The notes: generated from the letters alone by a model not told the origin. 64,000 bases of DNA from Mycolicibacterium sp. MU0050 (GCF_963378085.1 NZ_OY726395.1:1302001-1366000), one strand, 5' to 3'. Shown: positions 28,629 through 41,260, counted from the stretch's first letter. Translations and numbers: made by a program.

Positions 28629-29282
28629 ATGAGCAAGTTGTTCGATTGCGGCGATCCGGCGCAGCGGCAGACCGGAATCGACGCGGCGGTGCGCGCCGCC
28701 AAGGACGGCCGCCTGGTGGTCCTGCCCACCGACACCGTCTACGGCCTCGGTGCGGACGCGTTCGACGGTGCCGCGGTCGCCGCCCTGTTGGCCGCCAAGG
28801 GACGGGGCAGGGACATGCCGGTGCCGGTCCTGGTCGGTTCCTGGCACACCATCGAGGGCCTGGTGTACACGGTGCCGCAGGCCGCGCGCGAGCTGATCCG
28901 GGCGTTCTGGCCCGGCGCCCTGAGTCTGGTTGTGCGGCAGGCGCCGTCGCTGCAGTGGGATCTGGGCGACGCCGACGGCACGGTGATGCTGCGCATGCCG
29001 CTGCACCCCGTGGCCATCGACGTGTTGCGCGCCGTGGGGCCGATGGCGGTCTCCAGCGCGAACATCTCGGGACATCCGCCCGCGGTGACGGTCAACGAGG
29101 CGCGCGAGCAGCTCGGCGATCAGGTGCAGGTCTACCTCGACGGCGGCCCGGCCGAGCAGCGCGCCGCCTCGACGATCGTCGACCTCACCGGACCCACGCC
29201 CCGGATCCTGCGGGAGGGGCCCATCTCGGCGGCGGCCATCGCGACGGTGCTCGGCGTGACCGCCGAGTCCCTGCAGGCCTGA
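28629..29282 (+). CDS. L-threonylcarbamoyladenylate synthase (Sua5/YciO/YrdC family)
   Basis: This 217-residue protein makes threonylcarbamoyl-AMP from threonine, bicarbonate and ATP for the t6A37 modification of tRNA. The conserved VVLPTDTVYGLGADAF at residues 30-45, RMPLHPVAI and AVSSANISGHPPA are all present. It lies 5 nt after prmC and upstream of wecA in the order found in M. tuberculosis (Rv1301). No C-terminal Sua5 domain is present, so it is the short YrdC-type form. Confidence 0.9.
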   Translation: MSKLFDCGDPAQRQTGIDAAVRAAKDGRLVVLPTDTVYGLGADAFDGAAVAALLAAKGRGRDMPVPVLVGSWHTIEGLVYTVPQAARELIRAFWPGALSLVVRQAPSLQWDLGDADGTVMLRMPLHPVAIDVLRAVGPMAVSSANISGHPPAVTVNEAREQLGDQVQVYLDGGPAEQRAASTIVDLTGPTPRILREGPISAAAIATVLGVTAESLQA

Positions 29283-29324
29283 TTCTCGACTGGGGGCTCA
29301 GCTTTGTGCAGTACGGTTCATGCG

Positions 29325-30560
29325 GTGGCGAGTGCAGTTGGTCCAGGCACGGTCTTGGCTGACGGTCTGCTCGCTCTTTCCGATCGAGGCGCCGGGGTAC
29401 CGCTGCGCGAGCTCGCGCTGGTGGGCCTGACGGCGGCGATCATCACCTACTTCGCCACCAGTCCGGTGCGTGTGCTGGCCACCAAGATCGGCGCGGTCGC
29501 GATTCCCCGGGACCGGGACGTGCACGTGCAACCCACGCCGCGGATGGGCGGGCTGGCGATGTACACCGGCATCGTCGCCGCGGTCTTCCTGGCGTCCCAG
29601 CTGCCCGCGTTGACCCGCGGCTTCGTCTACTCCAACGGGATGCCGGCGGTGGTGGTGGCCGGCGGCCTCATCATGGCGATCGGATTGATCGACGACCGAT
29701 GGGGATTGGACGCACTGACCAAGTTCGCCGGCCAGATCACCGCGGCCAGTGTCCTGGTCACCATGGGCGTGGCGTGGAGCGTGCTCTACATCCCCATCGG
29801 CGGGGTGGGCACCATCGTGCTGGACCAGACCGCCTCGATCCTGCTCACGCTGGCGTTGACCGTCTCGGTGGTCAACGCGATGAACTTCGTCGACGGGCTC
29901 GACGGCCTGGCCGCGGGCCTGGGCTTCATCACCGCCATGGCCATCTGCGTGTTTTCCGTCGGTCTGCTCGCCGACCACGGCGGTGACGTGCTGTTCTATC
30001 CGCCGGCGGTGATCTCGGTGGTGCTCGCGGGTGCCTGTCTGGGGTTTCTGCCGCACAACTTCCACCGCGCCAAGATCTTCATGGGCGACTCGGGCTCGAT
30101 GCTGATCGGCCTGATGCTGGCCGCGGCGGCGACGACGGCCGCCGGCCCGATCTCCCAGAACGCCTACGGTGCGCGCGACGTCTTCGCCCTGCTGTCACCG
30201 TTCCTGCTGGTCATCGCCGTGGTGTTCGTCCCAGCCCTGGACATGCTGCTGGCGATCGTCCGGCGCACAAGGGCCGGGCGCAGCCCGTTCAGTCCGGACA
30301 AGATGCACCTGCATCACCGGTTGCTGCAGATCGGCCATTCGCATCGGCGCGTGGTGTTGTTGATCTATCTCTGGGTCGGCATCGTGGCCTTCGGCGCCGC
30401 GAGCACCATCTTTTTCGATCCGCGATATACCGGCGTGGTGATGCTGGTGGCCATCGCGGTGGCCGTCATCGTGACCCTGATTCCCTTGCTGCGGCGCTCG
30501 AATGGCGATCTGGACGACGGGTTCGACGACTACTTCACGGGCAGATACGACGTTAAGTAG
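29325..30560 (+). CDS. wecA: Decaprenyl-phosphate GlcNAc-1-phosphate transferase
   Basis: This integral membrane enzyme transfers GlcNAc-1-phosphate from UDP-GlcNAc to decaprenyl phosphate, starting the linker between peptidoglycan and arabinogalactan. About eleven transmembrane helices are visible. Signature segments are PTPRMGGLAMY, GLIDDRWGLDALTKF, NAMNFVDGLDGLAAG, FMGDSGSMLIG and the histidine cluster DKMHLHHRLLQIGHSHRR. It is nearly colinear with M. tuberculosis Rfe (Rv1302). I place the start at GTG 29325; an in-frame TTG at 29304 adds 7 residues. The DNA encoding the start of M. tuberculosis Rfe (MQYG...) is present but out of frame here. Confidence 0.92.
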   Translation: MASAVGPGTVLADGLLALSDRGAGVPLRELALVGLTAAIITYFATSPVRVLATKIGAVAIPRDRDVHVQPTPRMGGLAMYTGIVAAVFLASQLPALTRGFVYSNGMPAVVVAGGLIMAIGLIDDRWGLDALTKFAGQITAASVLVTMGVAWSVLYIPIGGVGTIVLDQTASILLTLALTVSVVNAMNFVDGLDGLAAGLGFITAMAICVFSVGLLADHGGDVLFYPPAVISVVLAGACLGFLPHNFHRAKIFMGDSGSMLIGLMLAAAATTAAGPISQNAYGARDVFALLSPFLLVIAVVFVPALDMLLAIVRRTRAGRSPFSPDKMHLHHRLLQIGHSHRRVVLLIYLWVGIVAFGAASTIFFDPRYTGVVMLVAIAVAVIVTLIPLLRRSNGDLDDGFDDYFTGRYDVK

Positions 30561-30795
30561 TAGGCCCCCGTTTCGGCGCTCTACCATGTGGTACCGTTCT
30601 GCCAGAACCCGAAAAACCTCGCGGGTTGCCGGCCTGGCCCACGGACTGCAAAGACCGACCGGCGCCAATAAAACCGGTTGTTTGACCGACGCTAGATTGA
30701 CGTACAGGGAGCTACCCGTTGGGTGAGTCGAGCGCGCTCGCGCGCCTCCGATACGCTCAGCTGGCACGTAACCGCCGCGAGATAGAGGAGAGGCC
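30561..30795 (+). promoter_or_regulatory. Upstream region of the ATP synthase operon
   Basis: This 235-nt gap between wecA and atpI has no convincing gene. It contains TTGACC (30682-30687) and TAGATT (30693-30698), possible promoter hexamers, but not with ideal spacing to each other. A GAGATAGAGGAGAGG ribosome binding site precedes atpI. The main atp promoter is expected here. Confidence 0.35.
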
Positions 30796-31269
30796 GTGAC
30801 AACGCCAGCGCAGGACGCGCCGTTGGTGTTTCCGTCCGTTGCATTCAGGCCCGTGCGCCTGTTCGCGATCTGTGTCGTGCTCGCGGGTATCGCCACCGCG
30901 GCTGCCGCCTTTCTCGGTCATGTCATGTTCGGGGTGTTCTTCGGTATCGGTCTGGGTCTCGGCCTGTTCAACGCGCTGATGGTGCGGCGCGCGGTCGAGT
31001 CGATCACCGCCAAGGACCACCCACTCAAGAGCCAGATGGCGATGAACTCGGCCACGCGCCTGCTGGTCGTCACCGTGATCGGTCTGGTCATCGCGTTCTA
31101 CTTCCGCCCGACGGGTCTGGGAGTGCTGTTCGGCCTGGCCCTGTTCCAGGTCCTGCTGGTGGCGACGACGTCGCTGCCGGTTCTGAAGAAGCTTCGCTCC
31201 GGCTCGGATGCCGAGTCCGGTGACTCCGCAGTACCCGCCTCCAACGACGGTTTTGCCCCGAAGGATTGA
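30796..31269 (+). CDS. atpI: AtpI-like ATP synthase-associated membrane protein
   Basis: This 157-residue protein has four predicted transmembrane helices and a short hydrophilic, acidic tail. Its position at the head of the ATP synthase operon matches M. tuberculosis Rv1303 and the AtpI/UncI class, which helps assemble the c-ring. Sequence similarity in this family is weak, so the call rests mainly on position, size and topology. Its stop is 8 nt before the atpB start. Confidence 0.75.
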   Translation: MTTPAQDAPLVFPSVAFRPVRLFAICVVLAGIATAAAAFLGHVMFGVFFGIGLGLGLFNALMVRRAVESITAKDHPLKSQMAMNSATRLLVVTVIGLVIAFYFRPTGLGVLFGLALFQVLLVATTSLPVLKKLRSGSDAESGDSAVPASNDGFAPKD

Positions 31270-31277
31270 TCCCGCAC

Positions 31278-32039
31278 ATGACTGAGAATGTCCTCGCTCT
31301 CCAGGTCGGACACCACGTAGAGCAAGAGTGGTTCGGTATGACGGTCAACGTCGACACCGTGCTGTCGACCGCGATCGCCGCGGTGATCGTCATCGGACTG
31401 GCGTTCTTCTTCCGTGCCAAGGTCACCTCCACCGGCGTCCCCGGCGGGGTGCAGCTGTTCTTCGAGACCGTCACCATCCAGTTCCGCCAGCAGGTCGAGA
31501 GCGCCATCGGGATGCGGATCGCCCCGTTCGTGCTGCCCCTGGCGGTCAGCCTCTTCACCTTCATCCTGATCGCCAACTGGATCGCGGTGCTGCCGCTGCA
31601 GTACACCGGCAGCGACGGCAACGAGCATGAGCTGCTGAAGGCCCCGGCCGCCGACGTCAACTTCGTGTTCGCGCTGGCCGCCTTCGTCTTCATCGCCTAC
31701 CACGCGGCGGGCATCTGGCGCCGTGGCCTGTTCGGTCACCCGAAGCAGCTGCTGAAGGGCCACGTGACCTTCCTGGCCCCGATCAACCTGGTCGAGGAGT
31801 TGGCCAAGCCCATCTCGCTGTCTCTCCGACTTTTCGGCAACATCTTCGCGGGCAGCATCATGGTCGGCCTGATCGCGATGTTCCCGGCCTGGATCTTGTG
31901 GGCGCCGAACGCGATCTGGAAGGCGTTCGACCTGTTCATCGGGCTCATCCAGGCGTTCATCTTCTCGCTGTTGACCATCCTGTACTTCGGCCAGGCCATG
32001 GAACTCGACCATGACGACGAACACGCCGAAGCGCACTGA
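31278..32039 (+). CDS. atpB: ATP synthase F0 subunit a
   Basis: Subunit a forms the proton half-channels against the c-ring. The 253-residue protein carries the essential-Arg region [22 protein letters not shown] and the C-terminal helix [28 protein letters not shown], as in M. tuberculosis. ATG 31278 gives the same N-terminus as M. tuberculosis (MTE...); an in-frame TTG 12 nt upstream overlaps atpI and is less likely. Confidence 0.96.
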   Translation: MTENVLALQVGHHVEQEWFGMTVNVDTVLSTAIAAVIVIGLAFFFRAKVTSTGVPGGVQLFFETVTIQFRQQVESAIGMRIAPFVLPLAVSLFTFILIANWIAVLPLQYTGSDGNEHELLKAPAADVNFVFALAAFVFIAYHAAGIWRRGLFGHPKQLLKGHVTFLAPINLVEELAKPISLSLRLFGNIFAGSIMVGLIAMFPAWILWAPNAIWKAFDLFIGLIQAFIFSLLTILYFGQAMELDHDDEHAEAH

Positions 32040-32112
32040 CACGACCGACTTGTAAAAAACAAGAACCAACAAACCCCTGGTAGAAACCACTACCAGCTAT
32101 CAAGGAGGATAA

Positions 32113-32361
<249 letters not shown>

Positions 32362-32370
32362 TTCAGCGCT

Positions 32371-32883
32371 ATGGGTGATGTGACCGCAACCGTCCTGGCG
32401 GCGGAAGACGTCGGGGAGACCAGTAACTTCCTGCTCCCCAACGGCACGTTCTTCGTCGTGCTGTTGATCTTCCTGATCGTGCTCGGTGTTATCGGCAAAT
32501 GGGTGGTGCCACCGATCAGCAAGGTGCTCGCCGAACGGGAAGCCATGCTGGCCAAGACGGCCGCCGACAACAAGAAAGCCGCGGAGCAGATGGCCGCGGC
32601 CCGAGCCGATTACGACGAGGCGATTGCGGGCGCGCGAGGGGAGGCCTCGGCGATCCGCGACGAAGTGCGGACAGAGGGCCGCAAGCTCATCGACGAATCG
32701 CGTGCGGGGGCCAGCGGCGAGGTCAACGAGAAGCTGCAGAGCGCAAGCGATCAGCTGTCTCGGACCGCGTCCGCGACCTCGAATGAGTTGCAGCCTTCGG
32801 TTGACGGCCTTTCCACAAAGCTCGCCAGCCGTATCCTCGGGGTCGATGTCTCCGGGGCCGATGCTTCGGGCGGGAGCCGCTAA
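32371..32883 (+). CDS. atpF: ATP synthase F0 subunit b
   Basis: This 170-residue peripheral stalk subunit has one N-terminal transmembrane helix (about residues 28-50) and a long hydrophilic coiled coil rich in Ala, Glu, Lys and Arg. It starts 9 nt after atpE and abuts the b'-delta fusion gene with no spacer. It pairs with the b' part of that fusion to form the stalk. Confidence 0.94.
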   Translation: MGDVTATVLAAEDVGETSNFLLPNGTFFVVLLIFLIVLGVIGKWVVPPISKVLAEREAMLAKTAADNKKAAEQMAAARADYDEAIAGARGEASAIRDEVRTEGRKLIDESRAGASGEVNEKLQSASDQLSRTASATSNELQPSVDGLSTKLASRILGVDVSGADASGGSR

Positions 32884-34224
32884 ATGTCGACATTCATTGG
32901 GAACCTGGTCGGGTTCGCCATCATCGTGTGGGCACTCCGGAAGTGGGTCGTGCCGCTCATCGCGAAGATGATGAAGGCTCAGCAGGACGCCATTCGGGTG
33001 GCGCTCGAGGAGAGCAAGTCCGCCTCGGAGAAGCTCGCGAATGCGGATCAGGATCACGCCAAGGCTCTCGAAGAGGCCAAGAGTGACTCCGCCCGGATCA
33101 CCGAGGAGGCGCGCAACGACTCGGTGCGCATCGCCGAGCAGCTCCGCGAGCAGGCGGCCGCCGAGGCGGAGCGCGTCCGTGCGCTCGGCGAGCAGCAGGT
33201 ACATCTGTTGCAGCAGCAGACCATCCGGGAACTGCGTCAGGGCCTCGGTGCCGAATCGGTCGAGAAGGCCGGCGAAATAGTTCGCAACCATGTCGCCGAC
33301 CCGGCCGCTCGCTCCGCCACCGTCGATCGCTTCCTCGACGAGCTCGACGCCATGTCGCCTTCGCCGGCGGTCTTCGATGCCGGCGCTTCGCTGAACCTGC
33401 GGGCCTCCAGCCGCGAGGCCCTCACCGAAGTTGTCAAGAAGTTCGAGCAGACGGCCGAGGGACTCGACGTCGACGCGCTCCGCAAGCTCGCCGACGAACT
33501 GGCCTCGGTGGCCGGGGTGTTGCTCAACGAGTCGATTGTGCTCAAGCATCTCGCTGATCCCGCCGATGACTCCGAACCGCGAGTCCGCATGGCCGACAAG
33601 CTGTTCGGTGGCAAGGTCGGCGCGCCGACCCTGGAACTGGTCACCACCGCGGTGGCGCAGCGCTGGTCGGTGGAGGGCAACCTCGTGGACGCCATCGAGC
33701 ACGTCGCACGGCTGGCGTTGCTGGTCGGCGCCGATCGTGCCGGCGAGGGCGAGCAGGTCGAGGACCAGCTGTTCCGGTTCGGCCGGGTGCTCGACGAGGA
33801 GCCCCGCCTGTCGGCGCTGCTGTCCGACGACACCGTGCCCGCCGACCGTCGGGTGGCGCTGCTGGACAAGATCCTCGGCACCGCCGTCGGGACGGCCAAC
33901 GCAACCACGTCGGCTCTGCTGACCCAGACTGTCGAGCTCCTGCGCGGGGATCGTGCCGATGCAGCGGTTGCTGACCTGGCCGAACTCGCGGTCGCTCGCC
34001 GGGGCGAGATCGTCGCGCATGTCACGGCGGCAGCCGAACTCAGCGATGCTCAGCGCACCCGCCTCACCGAGGTCCTCGGCCGCATCTACAGCCACCCGGT
34101 GGCGGTGCAGCTGAATATCGACCCGGCTCTGCTGGGTGGACTGCAAGTCGCCGTCGGCGACGAGGTCATCGACGGGGCTATTTCATCGCGGTTGGCGGCG
34201 GCTCGCGCCGGCCTGCCGGACTGA
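32884..34224 (+). CDS. atpFH: Fused ATP synthase b'-delta subunit
   Basis: This 446-residue protein joins a second b-type stalk (membrane helix at about residues 5-22, then a coiled coil to about 110) to a C-terminal delta subunit (about 265-446, ending [29 protein letters not shown]). The fusion is characteristic of mycobacteria and close relatives; it is usually listed as atpH in M. tuberculosis. The central linker is also helical and contacts F1. The next gene, atpA, starts 52 nt downstream. Confidence 0.95.
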   Translation: MSTFIGNLVGFAIIVWALRKWVVPLIAKMMKAQQDAIRVALEESKSASEKLANADQDHAKALEEAKSDSARITEEARNDSVRIAEQLREQAAAEAERVRALGEQQVHLLQQQTIRELRQGLGAESVEKAGEIVRNHVADPAARSATVDRFLDELDAMSPSPAVFDAGASLNLRASSREALTEVVKKFEQTAEGLDVDALRKLADELASVAGVLLNESIVLKHLADPADDSEPRVRMADKLFGGKVGAPTLELVTTAVAQRWSVEGNLVDAIEHVARLALLVGADRAGEGEQVEDQLFRFGRVLDEEPRLSALLSDDTVPADRRVALLDKILGTAVGTANATTSALLTQTVELLRGDRADAAVADLAELAVARRGEIVAHVTAAAELSDAQRTRLTEVLGRIYSHPVAVQLNIDPALLGGLQVAVGDEVIDGAISSRLAAARAGLPD

Positions 34225-34276
34225 CCAACCAAGAACTTCGAGCAGTAGACAACCAAAGGCAGGAAGACGAAAGACC

Positions 34277-35923
34277 ATGGCAGAGTTGACAATCTCCGCT
34301 GCTGATATTGAAGGTGCCATCGAGGACTACGTATCCTCGTTCTCCGCTGACACAGGGCGTGAAGAAGTCGGCACCGTCATTGACGCGGGCGACGGTATCG
34401 CACACGTCGAGGGCCTGCCCTCGGTCATGACCCAGGAACTGCTCGAGTTCCCCGGCGGCGTGCTGGGCGTGGCGCTGAACCTCGACGAGCACAGCGTCGG
34501 CGTCGTGATCCTCGGTGACTTCGAGAAGATCGAGCAGGGCCAGCAGGTCAAGCGGACCGGCGAGGTGCTCTCGGTGCCCGTCGGCGACGCCTTCCTGGGC
34601 CGCGTGGTCAACCCGCTCGGCGAGCCGATCGACGGTCAGGGCGACATCAAGGCCGACGGCCGGCGCGCGCTGGAACTGCAGGCGCCCTCGGTGGTGCAGC
34701 GGCAGGGCGTGTCCGAGCCGCTGCAGACCGGCATCAAGGCCATCGACTCGCAGACCCCGATCGGTCGCGGACAGCGTCAGCTCATCATCGGCGACCGCAA
34801 GACCGGTAAGACCGCGGTGTGCATCGACACCATCCTGAACCAGCGGCAGAACTGGGAGTCCGGCGATCCCAAGAAGCAGGTCCGCTGCGTCTACGTCGCG
34901 GTCGGCCAGAAGGGCACCACCATCGCCAGCGTGAAGCGCGCGCTGGAAGAGGGCGGCGCCATGGAGTACACCACCATCGTCGCGGCCCCGGCCTCCGACG
35001 CCGCGGGCTTCAAGTGGCTGGCCCCGTACACCGGCTCGGCCATCGGCCAGCAGTGGATGTACGACGGCAAGCACGTCCTGATCGTGTTCGACGACCTCAC
35101 CAAGCAGGCCGACGCCTACCGCGCGATCTCGCTGCTGCTGCGTCGTCCGCCGGGCCGCGAGGCGTTCCCCGGTGACGTCTTCTACCTGCACTCGCGTCTG
35201 CTGGAGCGTTGCGCGAAGCTGTCCGACGAGCTCGGTGGCGGTTCGATGACGGGTCTGCCGATCATCGAGACCAAGGCCAACGACATCTCGGCGTTCATCC
35301 CGACCAACGTCATCTCGATCACCGACGGCCAGTGCTTCCTGGAGTCCGACCTGTTCAACCAGGGTGTGCGGCCGGCCATCAACGTCGGTGTGTCGGTGTC
35401 CCGAGTCGGTGGCGCCGCCCAGATCAAGGCCATGAAGGAAGTTGCCGGGTCGCTGCGTCTGGACCTGTCGCAGTACCGCGAGCTGGAGGCGTTCGCCGCC
35501 TTCGCGTCCGACCTCGACGCCGCGTCCAAGGCGCAGCTGGAGCGCGGTGCGCGGCTGGTGGAACTGCTCAAGCAGCCGCAGTACTCGCCGATGTCGGTCG
35601 AGGACCAGGTGGTCGCGATCTTCCTGGGCACCAAGGGGCACCTGGACTCGGTGCCGGTCGAGGACGTGCAGCGCTTCGAGGCCGAGTTCCTCGAGCACGT
35701 CAAGGCCAGCCACGACGGCATCCTCGCGGAGATCCGCGAGAGCCTGAAGCTCTCCGAGGAGACCGAAGAGAAGCTCGTCGAGGTCATCAACGACTTCAAG
35801 AAGGGCTTCCAGGCCACCGACGGCAGCTCGGTTGTCGTCGACGACAAGGTCGAGGCCATGTCGGACGACGAGGTCGAGAAGGAATCGGTCAAGGTCCGCA
35901 AGCCGGCCCCGCCGAAGAAGTAG
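34277..35923 (+). CDS. atpA: ATP synthase F1 subunit alpha
   Basis: This 548-residue non-catalytic nucleotide-binding subunit has Walker A GDRKTGKT at residues 172-179 and the family signature [14 protein letters not shown]. The C-terminus carries an extra tail beyond about residue 512 (acidic, then [10 protein letters not shown]), the mycobacterial extension known to suppress ATP hydrolysis. I chose ATG 34277; the open frame reaches back into atpFH. Confidence 0.96.
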   Translation: MAELTISAADIEGAIEDYVSSFSADTGREEVGTVIDAGDGIAHVEGLPSVMTQELLEFPGGVLGVALNLDEHSVGVVILGDFEKIEQGQQVKRTGEVLSVPVGDAFLGRVVNPLGEPIDGQGDIKADGRRALELQAPSVVQRQGVSEPLQTGIKAIDSQTPIGRGQRQLIIGDRKTGKTAVCIDTILNQRQNWESGDPKKQVRCVYVAVGQKGTTIASVKRALEEGGAMEYTTIVAAPASDAAGFKWLAPYTGSAIGQQWMYDGKHVLIVFDDLTKQADAYRAISLLLRRPPGREAFPGDVFYLHSRLLERCAKLSDELGGGSMTGLPIIETKANDISAFIPTNVISITDGQCFLESDLFNQGVRPAINVGVSVSRVGGAAQIKAMKEVAGSLRLDLSQYRELEAFAAFASDLDAASKAQLERGARLVELLKQPQYSPMSVEDQVVAIFLGTKGHLDSVPVEDVQRFEAEFLEHVKASHDGILAEIRESLKLSEETEEKLVEVINDFKKGFQATDGSSVVVDDKVEAMSDDEVEKESVKVRKPAPPKK

Positions 35924-35938
35924 GGATCTGGATACCAG

Positions 35939-36862
35939 ATGGCAGCCACACTGCGCGAATTGCGCGGCCGCATCCGTTCCGCCGGGTCGATCAAGAAGAT
36001 CACCAAGGCCCAGGAACTGATCGCGACGTCGCGGATCGCCAAGGCGCAGGCCAGGGTCGAGGCGGCCCGGCCGTACGCCGAGGAGATCACCACCATGCTG
36101 ACCGACCTGGCCGGTGCCAGCGCGTTGGATCACCCTCTGCTCGTGGAACGCGAGAACCCCCGGCGCGCCGCCGTGCTGGTGGTCTCGTCGGACCGCGGTC
36201 TGTGCGGCGGTTACAACGCGAACGTGCTGCGGCAGGCCGAGGAGCTCCTGGCGCTCCTGCGGGAAGAGGGCAAAGAGGCGGTGCTGTACGTGGTCGGCCG
36301 TAAGGCGTTGGGCTACTACAGCTTCCGCAACCGCGAGGTGACCCAATCGTGGACCGGTTTCTCCGAGCGGCCCACCTACGAGGACGCCAAGGCGATTGCC
36401 GACACCCTGGTCACCGCGTTCATGGCCGGCCAGGACGACGACGGTGACGACGCCGGCGCCGACGGGATCCTCGGCGTAGACGAGCTGCACATCGTGTTCA
36501 CCGAGTTCCGGTCGATGCTCTCGCAGGTCGCCGAGGCGCGCCGGATCGCGCCGATGGTGGTCGAGTATGTGGGCGAAGCCGAGGAGGGGCCGCACACGCT
36601 GTTCTCCTTCGAACCGAACGCCGAGGAACTCTTCGGCGAACTGTTGCCGCGCTATGTGGCAACCCGCGTGTACGCGGCGATGCTCGAGGCCGCGGCCTCC
36701 GAGTCCGCGGCGCGGCGCCGAGCGATGAAGTCCGCCAGCGACAACGCTGACGAGCTCATCAAGGACCTCACGCTGCAAGCCAACCGCGAGCGGCAGGCGC
36801 AGATCACCCAGGAAATCAGCGAGATCGTCGGCGGCGCCAACGCGTTGGCCGACGCCAAATAG
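35939..36862 (+). CDS. atpG: ATP synthase F1 subunit gamma
   Basis: This 307-residue rotor subunit begins [25 protein letters not shown] and ends with the conserved C-terminal helix [22 protein letters not shown]. An acidic insertion near residues 164-180 ([14 protein letters not shown]) is the mycobacteria-specific gamma loop, proposed to help block hydrolysis and a known drug-target region. It lies between atpA and atpD in the standard order. Confidence 0.96.
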   Translation: MAATLRELRGRIRSAGSIKKITKAQELIATSRIAKAQARVEAARPYAEEITTMLTDLAGASALDHPLLVERENPRRAAVLVVSSDRGLCGGYNANVLRQAEELLALLREEGKEAVLYVVGRKALGYYSFRNREVTQSWTGFSERPTYEDAKAIADTLVTAFMAGQDDDGDDAGADGILGVDELHIVFTEFRSMLSQVAEARRIAPMVVEYVGEAEEGPHTLFSFEPNAEELFGELLPRYVATRVYAAMLEAAASESAARRRAMKSASDNADELIKDLTLQANRERQAQITQEISEIVGGANALADAK

Positions 36863-38326
<1,464 letters not shown>

Positions 38327-38359
38327 TTTCCTTCTTGAGCGCGCGAAAGGTGGTGTGCG

Positions 38360-38725
38360 GTGGCTGAACTGGACGTCGATATCGTCGCCGTCGAGCGCAA
38401 GATCTGGTCGGGCAAGGCCACGTTCGTCTTCACCCGGACCACCGCCGGTGAGATCGGCATCTTGCCGCGGCATATTCCGCTGGTGGCCCAACTGGTCGAC
38501 GACGCCATGGTGCGCGTCGAGCGGGAGGGCGAAGAGGATCTGCGCATCGCGGTGGACGGCGGGTTCCTCTCCGTCACCGAGGAAGGCGTCATCATCCTGG
38601 CCGAGTCGGCGGAGTTCGCCTCCGAGATCGACGTCGACGCGGCCAAGACCGATGCGGAATCGGACGACGCCGCGACGGCCGCGCGGGGTCGGGCCAGGCT
38701 GCGCGCAGTCGGCCAACTCGACTAG
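38360..38725 (+). CDS. atpC: ATP synthase F1 subunit epsilon
   Basis: This 121-residue protein forms the N-terminal beta sandwich ([19 protein letters not shown]) with a short C-terminal helical part, as in mycobacteria, where the epsilon C-terminal domain is reduced. It couples the rotor to the c-ring. The GTG start follows a GCGAAAGGTGG ribosome binding site. It closes the ATP synthase set. Confidence 0.95.
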   Translation: MAELDVDIVAVERKIWSGKATFVFTRTTAGEIGILPRHIPLVAQLVDDAMVRVEREGEEDLRIAVDGGFLSVTEEGVIILAESAEFASEIDVDAAKTDAESDDAATAARGRARLRAVGQLD

Positions 38726-38737
38726 GTACGCGCTGCC

Positions 38738-39190
38738 ATGAGCACGCCCATGATCCTGATGGCCGTGCTGGTGGCTGTGCTCTTGCTGTCGGTGCTCGCC
38801 CTGACGTATCGGCTCTGGAAGCTGCGTCAGGGCGGGACCGCCGCCATATTGCGGGATACCCCGGCCGTCGCCGGCCACGGTTGGCGGCACGGCGTGATCC
38901 GTTACCGCGGTGGCGAAGCCGTCTTCTACCGGCTCTCCAGCGTGCGCTGGTGGCCCGATCGCCGACTGAGTCGCCGCGACATCGACATCATCTCCAGGCG
39001 GGCACCGCGCGGAGACGAGTTCGACATCATGACCGACCAGATCGTGGTGCTGGAGTTGCGCGACACCGCGGCCGAACGGCCCGAGCGGCGCAGCGGATTC
39101 GAGATCGCCCTGGATCGCGGCGCGCTGACGGCATTCCTGTCCTGGCTGGAGTCGCGGCCCAATCCGCGGGCCCGGCGGCGCACCACCTGA
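38738..39190 (+). CDS. DUF2550 membrane protein
   Basis: This 150-residue protein has one N-terminal transmembrane helix (about residues 4-24) and a cytosolic domain of about 120 residues with Trp and Arg-rich segments (VRWWPDRRLSRRDIDI). It matches M. tuberculosis Rv1312 in position, size and topology (DUF2550). The function is unknown. It starts 12 nt after atpC and is probably cotranscribed with the ATP synthase genes. Confidence 0.85.
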   Translation: MSTPMILMAVLVAVLLLSVLALTYRLWKLRQGGTAAILRDTPAVAGHGWRHGVIRYRGGEAVFYRLSSVRWWPDRRLSRRDIDIISRRAPRGDEFDIMTDQIVVLELRDTAAERPERRSGFEIALDRGALTAFLSWLESRPNPRARRRTT

Positions 39191-39211
39191 GGGCCCGGGA
39201 ACGCCGGCGGG

Positions 39212-39811
39212 TCAGTCTTGCGCCGACGTGTTCTCGGCGGCCTCCGGTCCGCCCGGCACCCACAGCACGTCGCCGTCCGGGTTCGCCAGCCGCGACAGGA
39301 TGAACAGCAGGTCCGACAACCGATTCAGGTACTTCGCCGGCAACACGCTGACCGACTCCGGGTTCGCGTGGATCGCGGTCCAGGCGGACCGTTCGGCTCG
39401 GCGCGCCACCGTGCGCGCGACATGGAGCAGCGCCGACAGCGCCGTACCCCCCGGCAGCACAAAGGAGTTCAGCGGCGCCAACGACTCGTTGAACTCGTCG
39501 CACCAGCCCTCAAGCCGGTCGATGTAGCTCTGGGAGATGCGCAGCGGCGGGTACTTCGGGTTCTCCACCAGCGGCGTGGACAGATCCGCGCCGGCGTCGA
39601 ACAGGTCGTTCTGGATCTGCCGCAATACCGAAGCCATTTGCTGGTCAGGCGATCCGAGCGCCAGCGCGGTGCCGATGGCGGCATTGGTCTCGTCACAGTC
39701 GGCGTAGGCCACCAGGCGCGGGTCATTCTTGGCCACGCGGGAGAAATCGCTGAGGCCGGTGGTGCCGTCGTCGCCGGTACGGGTGTAAATGCGCGTCAGG
39801 TGGACTGCCAT
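39212..39811 (-). CDS. PduO-type cob(I)alamin adenosyltransferase
   Basis: This 199-residue helical-bundle enzyme transfers the adenosyl group of ATP to cob(I)alamin to make coenzyme B12. The N-terminal ATP motif [15 protein letters not shown] is typical, as is the cobalamin-side motif [11 protein letters not shown] with the conserved Arg. It corresponds to M. tuberculosis Rv1314c, opposite murA. It is convergent with the DUF2550 gene and divergent from murA, leaving about 70 nt for both promoters. Confidence 0.92.
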   Translation of the reverse strand: MAVHLTRIYTRTGDDGTTGLSDFSRVAKNDPRLVAYADCDETNAAIGTALALGSPDQQMASVLRQIQNDLFDAGADLSTPLVENPKYPPLRISQSYIDRLEGWCDEFNESLAPLNSFVLPGGTALSALLHVARTVARRAERSAWTAIHANPESVSVLPAKYLNRLSDLLFILSRLANPDGDVLWVPGGPEAAENTSAQD

Positions 39812-39880
39812 AGCCAAACCGTACCCGCGACAGTGACCGAGCTGACTGACACCCGCGGGCCGCCTGCTTACACTTACCGC

Positions 39881-41137
39881 GTGAGTGAGCGATTCGTGGT
39901 GACCGGAGGCAGCCGGTTGTCTGGCGAAGTTGCTGTCGGGGGCGCGAAGAACAGCGTGCTCAAGTTGATGGCGGCGAGCCTGCTGGCCGAGGGCACCACG
40001 ACGATCACCAACTGCCCCGACATCCTCGACGTGCCGCTGATGGCCGAGGTGCTGCGCGGCCTCGGGGCCACCGTCGAACTTGAGGGCGACGTCGTGCGGA
40101 TCACCTCGCCCGACGAGCTCAAGTACGACGCCGACTTCGCCGCTGTTCGGCAGTTTCGGGCCTCGGTGTGTGTGCTGGGGCCGCTGGTCGGTCGCTGCAA
40201 GCGCGCGAAGGTGGCGCTGCCCGGCGGCGACGCGATCGGGTCCCGGCCGCTCGACATGCATCAAGCCGGCCTGCGGCAGCTCGGTGCGGACTGCAACATC
40301 GAGCACGGGTGTGTGGTCGCCGAGGCGGATTCGCTGCACGGCGCCGAGATCCAACTCGAGTTCCCCTCAGTCGGGGCCACCGAGAACATCCTGATGGCCG
40401 CGGTCCTGGCCAAGGGCGTCACCACGATCCACAACGTCGCGCGCGAGCCCGACGTCGCGGATCTGTGCGACATGCTCAACCAGATGGGCGCCAAGGTCGC
40501 CGGCGCCGGCTCGTCGACATTGACGATCACCGGCGTCGACAAGCTGTATCCGACCGAACATCGGGTGATCGGGGACCGGATCGTCGCCGCGACCTGGGGA
40601 ATCGGCGCGGCAATGACCCGCGGGGACATCACGGTGACCGGAGTCGACCCCGCCCACCTGCAGTTGGTGCTGCACAAGCTGCACGACGTCGGCGCCACCG
40701 TGACCCAGAGCGACGACGGGTTCCGGGTGGTCCAGTACGACCGGCCCAAGGCCGTGAACATCGCGACCCTGCCGTTCCCGGGCTTCCCGACGGACCTGCA
40801 ACCGATGGCCATCGCCTTGGCTTCGATCGCCGACGGCACCTCGATGATCACCGAGAACGTGTTCGAGGCGAGGTTCCGGTTTGTCGAGGAGATGATCCGG
40901 CTGGGAGCCGATGCCCGTACCGATGGTCATCATGCGGTGGTGCGCGGAATCCCGCAGTTGTCGAGTGCGCCGGTGTGGTCCTCGGACATCCGCGCCGGCG
41001 CCGGGCTGGTTCTGGCCGGCCTGGTCGCCGACGGAGAAACCGAGGTCCACGACGTTTTTCACATCGATCGGGGCTATCCGCTGTTCGTGGAGAACCTCCT
41101 GAGTTTGGGTGCGGAGATCGAGAGGGTAAGCTCTTAG
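39881..41137 (+). CDS. murA: UDP-N-acetylglucosamine 1-carboxyvinyltransferase
   Basis: MurA adds enolpyruvate from PEP to UDP-GlcNAc, the first committed step of peptidoglycan synthesis. From GTG 39881 it has 418 aa, as in M. tuberculosis. The N-terminal GGAKNS motif and the catalytic loop [13 protein letters not shown] are clear. The loop has Asp117 (codon at 40229-40231) where most bacteria have the Cys that fosfomycin alkylates. This replacement is known to give intrinsic fosfomycin resistance in mycobacteria. The rRNA operon follows directly. Confidence 0.96.
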   Translation: MSERFVVTGGSRLSGEVAVGGAKNSVLKLMAASLLAEGTTTITNCPDILDVPLMAEVLRGLGATVELEGDVVRITSPDELKYDADFAAVRQFRASVCVLGPLVGRCKRAKVALPGGDAIGSRPLDMHQAGLRQLGADCNIEHGCVVAEADSLHGAEIQLEFPSVGATENILMAAVLAKGVTTIHNVAREPDVADLCDMLNQMGAKVAGAGSSTLTITGVDKLYPTEHRVIGDRIVAATWGIGAAMTRGDITVTGVDPAHLQLVLHKLHDVGATVTQSDDGFRVVQYDRPKAVNIATLPFPGFPTDLQPMAIALASIADGTSMITENVFEARFRFVEEMIRLGADARTDGHHAVVRGIPQLSSAPVWSSDIRAGAGLVLAGLVADGETEVHDVFHIDRGYPLFVENLLSLGAEIERVSS

Positions 41138-41188
41138 GAGCAAGCACAGCGTGAGGCGACCGTCACACAGAGGGACGCACACACCGGC

Positions 41189-41218
41189 TTGACTCCCAAG
41201 ACCAGATCGGTATAAGCT
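41189..41218 (+). promoter_or_regulatory. rRNA operon promoter
   Basis: A TTGACT -35 box (41189-41194) and a TAAGCT -10 box (41213-41218) are 18 nt apart. They are followed by CTGGCAGGGTTGCCCC, as at the conserved promoter in front of the M. tuberculosis rrs gene. Transcription should start near 41225. No second promoter of similar quality was seen between murA and rrs. Confidence 0.8.
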
Positions 41219-41260
41219 GGCAGGGTTGCCCCAAACCGGGGGAAAACAAAAGCAAGTCTG

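Noticed and set aside
36424..36480. Acidic insertion in AtpG as an assembly error
   Set aside because: It is in frame and corresponds to the known mycobacterial gamma-subunit loop.
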